Shown: positions 1 to 7,586, counted from the stretch's first letter. The stretch is 13,803 bases of DNA from JAZRPG01 sp045649105 (GCA_045649105.1 JAZRPG010000024.1:1-13803), one strand, 5' to 3'. Made by a program: numbers and translations. Notes: a model not told the origin generated them from the sequence alone.

Positions 1-581
1 GCGCCGTCCGGACCTGCTACAAGCTCAAATGTGCTGAGTCCGCCGTATTTCCATGTTTCAAACGATTTGTCAGGATTGTTTGCCTTAAATGTTATGATTG
101 CCGTACCCTTCTCAAGTGAGATTCCCTCGCCTGCATTGTCGACTACGCTCGTTGCAGTCGTTTTACATCTCCACCATTCATTCATGTATGGATCCGGGAA
201 CTCTTTATATGTGGAATATTTTCCGACATAATCGGCTGCAGCCGTTGAAACCTGAGTCGGATTTACATATACCTCGGTATCAAGTCCGTCTATAGCAAGG
301 AAATGGTTTACCTTTAATTCATATACACCCGACTCCGGGACATTTACCTTAAAGGCAACATAGTTGTCATCGGCAAAATAAACACCCTTTAACTCGTACT
401 TTATTCCGCCTGCGCCGGACTGCTTTGAGGGGTCTATATTTCCGCCTGCATATTCAAAGAAGCCGTTCGTAATCTCATTTGTAAGGAGTGAAAGCTTGCA
501 CGCATCCTGGCCATAGGCGGTGCCTGCAGCAGCCACTGCCTTCTGCATGTTAGCATCAAATTCATACTTTATGGTGATTCC
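1..581 (-). repeat. Tandem repeat unit 3 (partial, from residue 603)
   Basis: Third unit, cut by the window edge after the end of its CBM-like domain (FELVAGP). It is more diverged and two residues shorter in the loop after GGNIDP (it has SKQSGAGG where units 1 and 2 carry a longer loop). Even so, 40-95 is 55/56 identical to 1756-1811 of unit 1. Confidence 0.92.
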
Positions 582-2387
582 ACCCTCGCCAAGAACCTTT
601 ACGGCGATAGAATAGCTTCCGACAGCTTCCCCTTCATAGCTTGCGTCAAGAGTAACAGTTGTCTCGCCCTCAGCTACTGCCAGTATTTCGCCGTCCTCAG
701 TTATTGTGGCGACTTCCTCATCTTCGCTTACAACATTAGAGATGTCTGCCGCAGCTGTTGTCCTGTCAGAGAGAAGAACAGTAACCGACGGTGTCTTTTT
801 CTGTCCGACTCTGATGTTGACCGAGGTCTGGTCCTGTGTCGCCTTATCCATGTATGCAACGCCCGGGCCCGATACAAGCTCGAATGAGCCAAGGCCGCCG
901 TATACCCATGTTTTGCCTGACGCATCAGGGTCATTCGCCTTAAAGGTTATATACGCCGTACCTTCCTCAAGCGATATACCCTCGCCTGCGTTGTCAACTA
1001 CACTTGTTGCAGTCGTGTTTACTCTCCACCACTCGTTATTTGTGGGGTTTGAAACCTCTTTATATGTAGAGTATTTTCCGACATAATCGGCTGCATTCGT
1101 TGAAACCTCGTCCTGATTTACATATACCTCGGTATCAATTCCGTCAACGGCAAGCCAATGGTTTACCTTTAATTCATATATGCCTGTCTCCGAAACCTTT
1201 ACCTTAAAGGAAACATAATTGTCATCAGAGAAATAAACGCCTTTTAACTGGTACTTTATGCCGCCGTTTCCGCCGGCACGTTTCGCGTTGGGGTTTATAC
1301 TTCCGCCTGCATATTCAAAGAAGCCGTCCGTCACATCACTTGTGAGGAGGGAAAGAGAGCACGCCTCCTGGCCGTCACCCGTTCCTGCGGCGGCGGCAGC
1401 CTTCTTCATATTACCCTCAAATTCATACTTTACGGTGATTCCGTTATCGCCAAGGACCTTTACATCAACAGAATAGCTTCCGACAGCCGCGCCGCCGTAG
1501 CTTGCATCAAAGGTGACGGTTGTCTCACCCTCGGCAACTCCCAGTATTTCGCCGTCCTCAGTTATTGTGGCGACTTCCTCATCTTCACTTATAACATTAG
1601 AGATGTCTGCTGCACCTGTCGTTCTGTCAGAGAGAAGAACAGTAACCGACGGCGCCTTTTTCTGACCTGCTCTGATATTGAACGAGGTCTGGTCCTGTGT
1701 CGCCTTTCCCATATATGCAACACCCGGACCCGACACAAGCTCAAATGAGCCAAGACCGCCGTATTTCCATGTTTCAAACGACTTGTCAGGATTGTTTGCC
1801 TTAAATGTTATATACGCCGTACCTGCTTCAAGAGAGATGCCCGCGCCGTCATCATCGAGCACGCTCGTTGCAGTCGTGTTTACTCTCCACCACTCGTTAT
1901 TTGTGGGGTTTGAAACCTCTTTATATGTAGAGTATTTTCCGACATAGTCAGCTTCGTTTGTTGAAATCTCGGTCTGATTTACATATACCTCGGTATCAAG
2001 TCCGTCAACGGCAAGCCAATAGTTTACCTTTAAATCATATACTCCCGTCTCCGGAACCTTTACCTTAAAGGAAACATAATTGTCATCAGAGAAATAAACG
2101 CCCTTTAAGCCGTACTTTATGCCGCCGTTTCCGCCTTCGCGTTTCGCGTTGGGGTTTATACTTCCGCCTGCATACTCGAAAAATCCGTCCGTCACAGTGC
2201 TTGTGAGGAGCGAAAGTGTGCAAGCGGCCTGACCGTCACCCGTTCCTGCGGCGGCGGCAGCCTTCTTCATATTCGCCTCAAATTCATACTTTACGGTGAT
2301 ACCCGTGTCACTCGCCTCAGCACTGTATGCCGGAACGATTGCCAGCACCATGCTAAGAGCAAGTACAAACGATAAAACTCTCTTCAT
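1..2387 (-). CDS. Exported tandem-repeat protein, CBM-like plus Big_2-like units (C-terminus outside window)
   Basis: The reading frame is open from an ATG at 2387 to the left edge (795 codons, no stop). AAGGAG at 2395-2400 lies 7 nt upstream of the start. Residues 1-25 form a signal peptide: MKR, a hydrophobic core, then AYSAEA, with likely cleavage after A23 or A25. From G29 the protein consists of 287-residue units. Each begins with a ~194-residue beta-rich domain (YEFE at 34-37, VSFKVKVPETGVYDLKV around 106-121, aromatic NEWWR around 164-168, W207 and YGGLGSFELV at 209-218) that resembles CBM6/35-type carbohydrate-binding jelly-rolls. Next comes a ~90-residue bacterial Ig-like Big_2-type domain (223-313; VATITEDGEILGVAEGETTVT). 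Two full units and most of a third are visible. No catalytic domain or cell-wall anchor is seen, but the C-terminus is missing. The protein is probably a secreted or surface glycan-binding or adhesin-like protein. The Big_2 call is fairly firm; the CBM call rests on pattern only. Confidence 0.85.
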   Translation of the reverse strand, partial: MKRVLSFVLALSMVLAIVPAYSAEASDTGITVKYEFEANMKKAAAAAGTGDGQAACTLSLLTSTVTDGFFEYAGGSINPNAKREGGNGGIKYGLKGVYFSDDNYVSFKVKVPETGVYDLKVNYWLAVDGLDTEVYVNQTEISTNEADYVGKYSTYKEVSNPTNNEWWRVNTTATSVLDDDGAGISLEAGTAYITFKANNPDKSFETWKYGGLGSFELVSGPGVAYMGKATQDQTSFNIRAGQKKAPSVTVLLSDRTTGAADISNVISEDEEVATITEDGEILGVAEGETTVTFDASYGGAAVGSYSVDVKVLGDNGITVKYEFEGNMKKAAAAAGTGDGQEACSLSLLTSDVTDGFFEYAGGSINPNAKRAGGNGGIKYQLKGVYFSDDNYVSFKVKVSETGIYELKVNHWLAVDGIDTEVYVNQDEVSTNAADYVGKYSTYKEVSNPTNNEWWRVNTTATSVVDNAGEGISLEEGTAYITFKANDPDASGKTWVYGGLGSFELVSGPGVAYMDKATQDQTSVNIRVGQKKTPSVTVLLSDRTTAAADISNVVSEDEEVATITEDGEILAVAEGETTVTLDASYEGEAVGSYSIAVKVLGEGGITIKYEFDANMQKAVAAAGTAYGQDACKLSLLTNEITNGFFEYAGGNIDPSKQSGAGGIKYELKGVYFADDNYVAFKVNVPESGVYELKVNHFLAIDGLDTEVYVNPTQVSTAAADYVGKYSTYKEFPDPYMNEWWRCKTTATSVVDNAGEGISLEKGTAIITFKANNPDKSFETWKYGGLSTFELVAGPDG
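582..1442 (-). repeat. Tandem repeat unit 2 (861 bp, residues 316-602)
   Basis: Second unit, same length and domain order as unit 1 (CBM-like, then Big_2-like). It is closest to unit 1 in the middle of the CBM-like domain and through most of the Ig-like domain. It resembles unit 3 around 980-1010 and 1080-1105, where unit 1 differs. Confidence 0.95.
1443..2303 (-). repeat. Tandem repeat unit 1 (861 bp, residues 29-315)
   Basis: First of the in-frame units of the exported protein, running from GITVKYEFE to VKVLGDN. The same landmark (the codons for YEFE) recurs exactly 861 bp apart in units 1, 2 and 3. An 80-nt stretch (1867-1946) is identical to 1006-1085 in unit 2 without any synonymous change. 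Confidence 0.95.
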
Positions 2388-2461
2388 TTTCTCTCTCCTT
2401 TTCTGAATGAATATAGGATATTATATTACTACAACCCATTTCACCTATTTTTAGTACTAGT

Positions 2462-2490
2462 AGTTTAACATATGTTAATATATTTGTAAA
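2462..2490 (-). promoter_or_regulatory. Probable promoter of the repeat-protein gene with an overlapping palindrome
   Basis: On the minus strand TTTACA (2485-2490) and TAAACT (2462-2467) are separated by 17 nt, giving a predicted start near 2455 and a leader of about 70 nt. A perfect 14-nt palindrome, TTAACATATGTTAA (2465-2478), overlaps the -10 element and could be an operator. The surrounding 2400-2590 is strongly AT-rich and carries no supported gene on either strand. Confidence 0.5.
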
Positions 2491-2591
2491 GATAATTTCA
2501 CTTGAAAATTAGCGGTTTTTTTTGCATTTTTCAAATATATTTGACAGGCTTTTTATGCCATTGCTGTTTGCATTTTCTTGTATATGCAAAG

Positions 2592-2625
2592 AAAATGCGG
2601 AGACGCGCTTGCGTCTCCGCATTTT
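2592..2625 (-). terminator. Rho-independent terminator of the glycolytic operon
   Basis: A perfect 15-bp stem (2592-2606 with 2611-2625, core TGCGGAGACGC) with a 4-nt loop lies 14 nt beyond the eno stop. On the minus strand it is followed by TTTTCTTT. On the plus strand it is followed by TTTTTATTT, so it could work in both directions. It separates the glycolytic operon from the repeat-protein gene. Confidence 0.9.
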
Positions 2626-2639
2626 TATTTCGAGTTTTT

Positions 2640-3947
2640 CTACTTTTTGAGGTTAAACCATGCCTTTTTGCCGAGGTAAATAGCTGTATCGCCGAGCTCT
2701 TCCTCAATGCGGAGAAGCTGGTTGTACTTTGCAACACGGTCTGTACGGCTCGGTGCACCCGTCTTAATCTGTCCTGCGTTAAGAGCTACTGCGATGTCTG
2801 CAATCGTTGTATCCTCTGTCTCGCCTGAGCGGTGAGATACGACCGCTGTGTAGCCTGCGCGGTTAGCCATCTGGATAGCATCAAGAGTCTCCGTGAGAGA
2901 GCCGATCTGGTTAACCTTGATAAGTATTGAATTTCCGACGCCGAGGTCAATACCCTTTGAAAGACGCTCAACATTTGTAACAAACAGGTCGTCGCCAACG
3001 AGCTGAACCTTGTCTCCGATTGCCTTTGTGAGCATTGCCCATGCTTCCCAGTCCTCTTCTGCAACGCCGTCCTCAAGGGAAATTATCGGGTACTTGCTTG
3101 TGAGGTTCTTCCAGTAGTTTACGAGCTGCTGCTTTGTCATCTTCTTCTTTGCCTTCGGGAGGAGGTATGTGCCGTCCTCCTGATACCACTCAGAGGAAGC
3201 AGCGTCAATAGCAATCATGAAGTCCTCGCCCGGCTTATAGCCTGCGCGCTCAACAGCAGTAAGGATAACCTTTATTGCGTCCTCGTCCTTCTTGAGGTTC
3301 GGAGCGAAACCGCCCTCGTCGCCGACAGCAGTTGTCATGCCCATCTCGTTAAGAACAGCCTTGAGGTTGTGGAAAACCTCTGTGCACCAGCGAAGTGCCT
3401 CAGAGAATGTCGGTGCGCCGACAGGCATAATCATGAACTCCTGAACATCAACATTGTTAGAAGCATGTGCGCCACCGTTTAAGATGTTCATCATCGGAAC
3501 GGGAAGTGTCTTTGCGTTTACGCCGCCGATGTATGTGTAGAGCGGCATCTGGAGAGCTTCAGCAGCTGCCTTTGCAACAGCCATTGAAGTACCGAGGATT
3601 GCGTTTGCGCCAAACTTTGTCTTGTTCGGTGTGCCGTCAAGCTCTATCATTGTGCGGTCGATTGCGACCTGGTCAAGTGCGTTCATACCGATGATTGCTT
3701 CCGCAATCTCTGTGTTGACAGCTTCAACAGCCTTGAAAACGCTCTTGCCCATGAACTTTGACTTGTCGCCGTCGCGAAGCTCGCAAGCTTCAAAAATACC
3801 TGTTGATGCGCCTGACGGAACTGCTGCGCGGCCCATGTATGTGTTTGTGCCGTCGTCAACATAAACATCAACCTCAACTGTCGGGTTGCCGCGGGAGTCA
3901 ATTACCTGACGCCCTACGACATCAACGATTTCTGCAAATTTCTTCAT
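2640..3947 (-). CDS. eno: Enolase (phosphopyruvate hydratase)
   Basis: Cytoplasmic enolase, converting 2-phosphoglycerate to phosphoenolpyruvate with Mg2+. Its 435 residues are full length for the family. The N-terminal domain carries the mobile loop SGASTG (45-50). In the TIM-barrel part the active-site set is intact by position: H161 and E170, E211 in GDEGGFAP, metal ligands D248, E292 and D319, K344 in the signature ILIKVNQIGSLTET (341-354), and SHRSGETED (371-379). The start is ATG at 3947, with AAGGAG at 3955-3960 upstream. It is the last gene of the pgk-tpiA-gpmI-eno operon, 32 nt after gpmI, and is followed by a strong terminator. Identification is secure. Confidence 0.99.
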   Translation of the reverse strand: MKKFAEIVDVVGRQVIDSRGNPTVEVDVYVDDGTNTYMGRAAVPSGASTGIFEACELRDGDKSKFMGKSVFKAVEAVNTEIAEAIIGMNALDQVAIDRTMIELDGTPNKTKFGANAILGTSMAVAKAAAEALQMPLYTYIGGVNAKTLPVPMMNILNGGAHASNNVDVQEFMIMPVGAPTFSEALRWCTEVFHNLKAVLNEMGMTTAVGDEGGFAPNLKKDEDAIKVILTAVERAGYKPGEDFMIAIDAASSEWYQEDGTYLLPKAKKKMTKQQLVNYWKNLTSKYPIISLEDGVAEEDWEAWAMLTKAIGDKVQLVGDDLFVTNVERLSKGIDLGVGNSILIKVNQIGSLTETLDAIQMANRAGYTAVVSHRSGETEDTTIADIAVALNAGQIKTGAPSRTDRVAKYNQLLRIEEELGDTAIYLGKKAWFNLKK

Positions 3948-3979
3948 CTTTTTTCTCCTTTTCTTTATATTAATTTTAA

Positions 3980-5503
3980 TTACTCGGCTATAAGTGACTG
4001 ACCCGTCATCTCTTTTGGCTGATTTACGCCCATAAGGTCAAGAAGCGTCGGCGCAATGTCGGCAAGTCTGCCGTCATGCAACGATACATCAGCTCCGACG
4101 ATAACGAGCGGAACGGGGTTTACGGTGTGCGCCGTAAACGGAGAGCCTGCATCTCCTTCAAACATCTTGTCTGCATTTCCGTGGTCAGCCGTAATAACGC
4201 TTATTCCGCCGACGGCAGAAACGGCATCAACCACGCGCCCGACGCATGTATCAACAGTCTCAACTGCGCGGCGCGCCGCGTCAAATACGCCTGTGTGGCC
4301 GACCATATCGCAGTTTGCGTAGTTTAATATTATTACATCGTATTTCCCGCTGCTTATGCTCTCAATAACTCTGTCAGTTACCTCAAATGCGCTCATCTCG
4401 GGCTTTAAGTCATATGTTGCAACCTTTGGTGAATTAACAAGGATTCTGTCCTCGCCCTCATACATCTTCTCAACACCGCCGTTGAAGAAGAAGGTCACAT
4501 GTGCGTATTTCTCCGTCTCCGCAATGCGGAGCTGCTTTGCGCCGAGGCGGCTTATATATTCTCCGAATGTGTTGTCAAGGCTCTCGGGTGCGAAAGCAAC
4601 TTCGACATTCGGCATGTTTGCGTCATACTGAGTCATGCATACATAAAACAGCTTTTTGTATCCTCCCGCGCGGTCAAACCCGTCAAAATCAGGGTCGACA
4701 AGCGTGCGCGTAATCTCGCGTGCGCGGTCGGGACGGAAGTTAAAGAATATGACGGAATCGTTTTCCTCAACGCCTTTGTAACCCTCACTGACATGCGGAA
4801 TCACAAACTCGTCCGTCACATCCTCCGTGTAGGACTTGTTTATGACGGCTACGGGGTCGCTCATGCGCTCTCCCTCGCCGAAAACTATCGCGCGGTATGC
4901 ACGCTCAACGCGGTCCCATCTGTTGTCACGGTCCATCGCATAGAAACGGCCCATGACCGTTGCAACGCTGCCCGTGCCGATGTCCCTGCACTTATCGACG
5001 CATTCCTTCACAAAGCCTGCGCCCGAGGTCGGCGAAACATCACGCCCGTCGAGGAAGCAGTGAACATATACGCGCTCAAGGCCGAACCTCTTTGCAAGGG
5101 CTAAAAGCGCCCAGACATGCGAGCTGTGGCTATGGACACCTCCCGAGGACATAAGACCCATGAGGTGAAGCGCGCTGCCGTTCTTTTTGCAGTTTTCACA
5201 CGCGGCGACAAGCTTCGGCATTTCGTAAAAGCTGCCGTCCTCAATCGCGCGTGTTATGCGCGGCAGGTCCTGAAACACGACACGGCCTGCGCCGATGTTC
5301 GTATGGCCAACCTCGCTGTTTCCCATCTGCCCGTCAGGAAGCCCGACATCAAGCCCCGCAGCGCGGAGTCGGCAGGAGGGGTTGTCGCGCATTATGCGGT
5401 CAAGATTCGGAGTTTCGGCAACACTTATCGCGTTTGCCGCGCCGCTTTCGGCAAGTCCGTATCCGTCCATGATGATAAGCGTAATAGGTGTTTTTGTGTT
5501 CAT
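3980..5503 (-). CDS. gpmI: 2,3-bisphosphoglycerate-independent phosphoglycerate mutase
   Basis: Interconverts 3- and 2-phosphoglycerate through a phosphoserine intermediate, using two divalent metals (usually Mn2+). Its 507 residues are typical for the alkaline-phosphatase-superfamily type. Visible active-site residues are D13 in MDGYG, the nucleophile S63 in GNSEVGH, H124 in GGVHSH, RD at 154-155, R186 and R192, RPDR at 257-260, K332, D399 and H403 in CDMVGHTG, D440-H441 in TADHGN, and H459. The start is ATG at 5503, only 5 nt after the tpiA stop. No AGGAGG-like site is visible before it (the preceding bases read GAATCAGTAATTAAT), so translation probably depends on coupling to tpiA. It sits third in the glycolytic operon. 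Identification is secure. Confidence 0.98.
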   Translation of the reverse strand: MNTKTPITLIIMDGYGLAESGAANAISVAETPNLDRIMRDNPSCRLRAAGLDVGLPDGQMGNSEVGHTNIGAGRVVFQDLPRITRAIEDGSFYEMPKLVAACENCKKNGSALHLMGLMSSGGVHSHSSHVWALLALAKRFGLERVYVHCFLDGRDVSPTSGAGFVKECVDKCRDIGTGSVATVMGRFYAMDRDNRWDRVERAYRAIVFGEGERMSDPVAVINKSYTEDVTDEFVIPHVSEGYKGVEENDSVIFFNFRPDRAREITRTLVDPDFDGFDRAGGYKKLFYVCMTQYDANMPNVEVAFAPESLDNTFGEYISRLGAKQLRIAETEKYAHVTFFFNGGVEKMYEGEDRILVNSPKVATYDLKPEMSAFEVTDRVIESISSGKYDVIILNYANCDMVGHTGVFDAARRAVETVDTCVGRVVDAVSAVGGISVITADHGNADKMFEGDAGSPFTAHTVNPVPLVIVGADVSLHDGRLADIAPTLLDLMGVNQPKEMTGQSLIAE

Positions 5504-5508
5504 ATTAA

Positions 5509-6279
5509 TTACTGATTCGCCGCGTTTATAACAGCTGCGAAATCCTCCGTTTTAAGTGATGCGCCGCCGATGAGTCCGCCGTCAACATCGAGCTGTGAAA
5601 GAAGCTCTGCCGCGTTCTTCGGGTTCATCGAGCCGCCGTACTGGATTGTGACTGCGCGTGCTACGCGTGCGCCGTACTTCTGGCGGATAACAGCACGGAT
5701 AAGTCCGCAAACCTCTGCAGCCTGCTCGGCTGTAGCGGTTTTGCCCGTGCCTATAGCCCAGATGGGCTCGTATGCGAATACGACCTTGCGGATTTTTTCC
5801 GCAGGAATGTCTGCAAGAGCAATTTTAACCTGCATTGTGATATGCTCTGCCGTAACATCATACTCACGCTGTTCAAGCGTTTCTCCGACGCAGATTATCG
5901 GGCGCAGACCCGCCTCGAGAGCAGCCTTTACCTTAAGGTTTACCGTCTTGTCAGTCTCTCCGAAGTACTCGCGGCGCTCGCTGTGTCCGATTACGACGAA
6001 TTTTACGCCGAGCTCCTTAAGCATCTCAGCCGAAACCTCGCCCGTGAAGGCACCTGATTTTTCAAAATGCATATTCTGCGCAGCTATTGCAACCTTTGCG
6101 TCACGAGCAACGCGTACTGCAACAGGAATATCTACAAACGGAACACAGAGAACAACATCGCACCATTTCTGCTTGCCCACTGCGCTCTTAAGCTGTTCAA
6201 TCATTTTCTTTGTCTCTGCCGGTGTTTTATTCATCTTCCAGTTTCCGGCGATTATTGTCTTGCGGTACTTTCTGTTCAT
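5509..6279 (-). CDS. tpiA: Triosephosphate isomerase
   Basis: Interconverts dihydroxyacetone phosphate and glyceraldehyde 3-phosphate; a cytoplasmic (beta/alpha)8 barrel. Its 256 residues fit the bacterial family. The catalytic residues are N13 and K15 (AGNWKMN), H99 (IGHSERR) and E171 (AYEPIWAIGTG), followed by the flexible loop WAIGTGKTA. The phosphate-binding YGGSMN (214-219) and GGLIGGASL (234-242) are also present. The start is ATG at 6279 (MNRKYRKTIIAGNWKMN). A purine-rich AAGGGGA lies about 12 nt upstream, a slightly long spacing. It is second in the operon, 20 nt after pgk. Confidence 0.99.
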   Translation of the reverse strand: MNRKYRKTIIAGNWKMNKTPAETKKMIEQLKSAVGKQKWCDVVLCVPFVDIPVAVRVARDAKVAIAAQNMHFEKSGAFTGEVSAEMLKELGVKFVVIGHSERREYFGETDKTVNLKVKAALEAGLRPIICVGETLEQREYDVTAEHITMQVKIALADIPAEKIRKVVFAYEPIWAIGTGKTATAEQAAEVCGLIRAVIRQKYGARVARAVTIQYGGSMNPKNAAELLSQLDVDGGLIGGASLKTEDFAAVINAANQ

Positions 6280-6299
6280 TGTAAATCTTTTTCCCCTTT

Positions 6300-7490
6300 T
6301 TATTTATCTTCAAGACATGCAATTCCCGGGAGAGTTTTGCCCTCGAGGAACTCAAGTGAAGCTCCGCCGCCCGTGGAGATATGCGTCATCTTTTTCTCAA
6401 AACCAAGCTTCTTTACGGCAGATGCGCTGTCGCCGCCGCCGATGATGGAAACCGCGCCGCTCTCAGCAATTGCAGCTGCGAGTGACTTTGTTCCGACTGC
6501 GAACCTGTCAAACTCAAATACGCCCATCGGACCGTTCCAGATGACGGTTCCCGCGCTCTTTACAGCGTCGCAATATGCCTTTACCGTCTCCTCGCCGATG
6601 TCGACGCCGAGCCATGTATCGGGAATGTCAGAGGTCGGGACTGTCTTTGCCTCGGCATCTGCTTTAAACTCTGCCGCCGCAACCGTGTCTGTCGGGAGAA
6701 GGAGATTGACGCCGAGCTTCTTTGCCTTCTCTATCATGTCGCGTGCATAATCAAGCTTATCGTCCTCGCAGAGTGATGCGCCGATTTTTCCGCCCTTTGC
6801 CTTTGCAAATGTATATGCCATGCCGCCGCCGATAATAAGCGTGTCGACCTTTTCAAGCAGATTGTTTATAACTCCGAGCTTGTCGGAAACCTTTGCGCCG
6901 CCGAGAATTGCAACAAGCGGACGCTTCGGATTGTTGAGCGCATCGCCCATTATGCTGATTTCCTTGCCGATAAGGTATCCGCAGACAGCAGGAAGATAAT
7001 CCGCAACGCCTGCAGTGGATGCATGTGCTCTGTGAGCCGCGCCGAATGCATCGTTTACATAAAGCTCTGCAAGAGATGCAAGCTCTTTTGCAAAGCCTGC
7101 CTCGTTCTTTTCCTCTTCCTTATGATAGCGAACGTTCTCGAGAAGCATAACCTCTCCGTCCTTAAGGCCTGCTGCGAGTGACTTTGCACTTGCGCCGACA
7201 ACATCGTCTGCCATCTTTACTTCACAGCCGAGAAGCTCAGACAAACGCTTTGCAACAGGGCTGAGTGTATATTTGGGGTTGACCTCGCCCTTCGGACGGC
7301 CAAGGTGCGAGCAGAGAATGACTCTTGCCCCCTTATCCATAAGATACTTTACTGTCGGGAGAGCCGCAACGATACGCTTATCCGACGTAATATTGCCGTT
7401 CTCGTCCTGGGGAACATTAAAATCGCAACGCACAAGGACGCGCTTTCCCGCAGGGTTTATGTCCTCAATTGTCTTTTTGTTGTAGTTCAT
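6300..7490 (-). CDS. pgk: Phosphoglycerate kinase
   Basis: Transfers the acyl phosphate of 1,3-bisphosphoglycerate to ADP; cytoplasmic monomer of 396 residues, the usual bacterial length. The N-terminal domain shows RCDFNVP (21-27), the catalytic arginine R39 in DKRIVAALPT, and SHLGRP (61-66). The C-terminal nucleotide-binding domain shows GGAKVSDKLGVI (197-208), GGGMAYTF (221-228), WNGPMGVFE (318-326) and GGGDSASAV (351-359), ending with STGGGASLEFLEGK. The start is ATG at 7490, with GGAGGA at 7498-7503. It is the first gene of the glycolytic operon. The gap gene that usually precedes pgk in Firmicutes is absent here; the upstream neighbour is trmL. Confidence 0.99.
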   Translation of the reverse strand: MNYNKKTIEDINPAGKRVLVRCDFNVPQDENGNITSDKRIVAALPTVKYLMDKGARVILCSHLGRPKGEVNPKYTLSPVAKRLSELLGCEVKMADDVVGASAKSLAAGLKDGEVMLLENVRYHKEEEKNEAGFAKELASLAELYVNDAFGAAHRAHASTAGVADYLPAVCGYLIGKEISIMGDALNNPKRPLVAILGGAKVSDKLGVINNLLEKVDTLIIGGGMAYTFAKAKGGKIGASLCEDDKLDYARDMIEKAKKLGVNLLLPTDTVAAAEFKADAEAKTVPTSDIPDTWLGVDIGEETVKAYCDAVKSAGTVIWNGPMGVFEFDRFAVGTKSLAAAIAESGAVSIIGGGDSASAVKKLGFEKKMTHISTGGGASLEFLEGKTLPGIACLEDK

Positions 7491-7507
7491 TATGTCTTCC
7501 TCCGTTC

Positions 7508-7541
7508 CGCCGAAATTTACGGCGTTATTTGCAGCAAATAA
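7508..7541 (-). promoter_or_regulatory. Two abutting inverted repeats in the pgk leader
   Basis: Downstream of the predicted start site and directly before the pgk ribosome site lie two 17-nt inverted repeats end to end. One is TTATTTGC-A-GCAAATAA (7525-7541, 8-bp arms around one centre base). The other is CGCCG-7 nt-CGGCG (7508-7524). The first looks like a protein-binding operator, since a 1-nt loop cannot fold as a tight hairpin. The second could form a short RNA hairpin 4 nt from the GGAGGA site. I do not recognise the operator and it does not fit the cre consensus. Confidence 0.45.
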
Positions 7542-7577
7542 GTGTCAGTGAAACCGACTCATTTTTCAGGCAATAAC

Positions 7578-7586
7578 ATTATAACA
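7578..7586 (-). promoter_or_regulatory. Extended -10 promoter of the glycolytic operon
   Basis: The minus strand reads TGTTATAAT, a perfect -10 hexamer (7578-7583) preceded by the TGn extension (7584-7586). No good -35 element is found at 16-18 nt upstream, as expected for an extended -10 promoter. The predicted start is near 7571, leaving a leader of about 80 nt. Confidence 0.7.

Noticed and set aside
1..2303. The long direct repeats as a CRISPR array or mobile-element array
   Set aside because: They are in-frame coding units of 861 bp with protein-level conservation, not short repeats with unique spacers, and no transposase or terminal inverted repeat is present.
2465..2478. TTAACATATGTTAA as a Rex (NADH-sensing) operator
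   Set aside because: The arms are in the opposite order to the clostridial Rex pattern TTGTTAA-N4-TTAACAA, so it is listed only as an unassigned palindrome.
2502..2828. A cysteine-rich 108-codon plus-strand frame running from the intergenic region into eno
   Set aside because: It crosses the strong terminator hairpin and half of it is antisense to eno. The Cys and Leu richness comes from AT-rich and antisense sequence, and no ribosome site is seen.
4499..5104. A 201-codon open frame on the plus strand inside gpmI
   Set aside because: It is fully antisense to gpmI, whose active-site motifs are intact, and has no independent support.
5570..6445. A 291-codon open frame on the plus strand across tpiA and pgk
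   Set aside because: It lies antisense to two securely identified enzymes, has no ribosome site, and its sequence looks like a codon-usage shadow (rich in S, A, R and T, no domain pattern).
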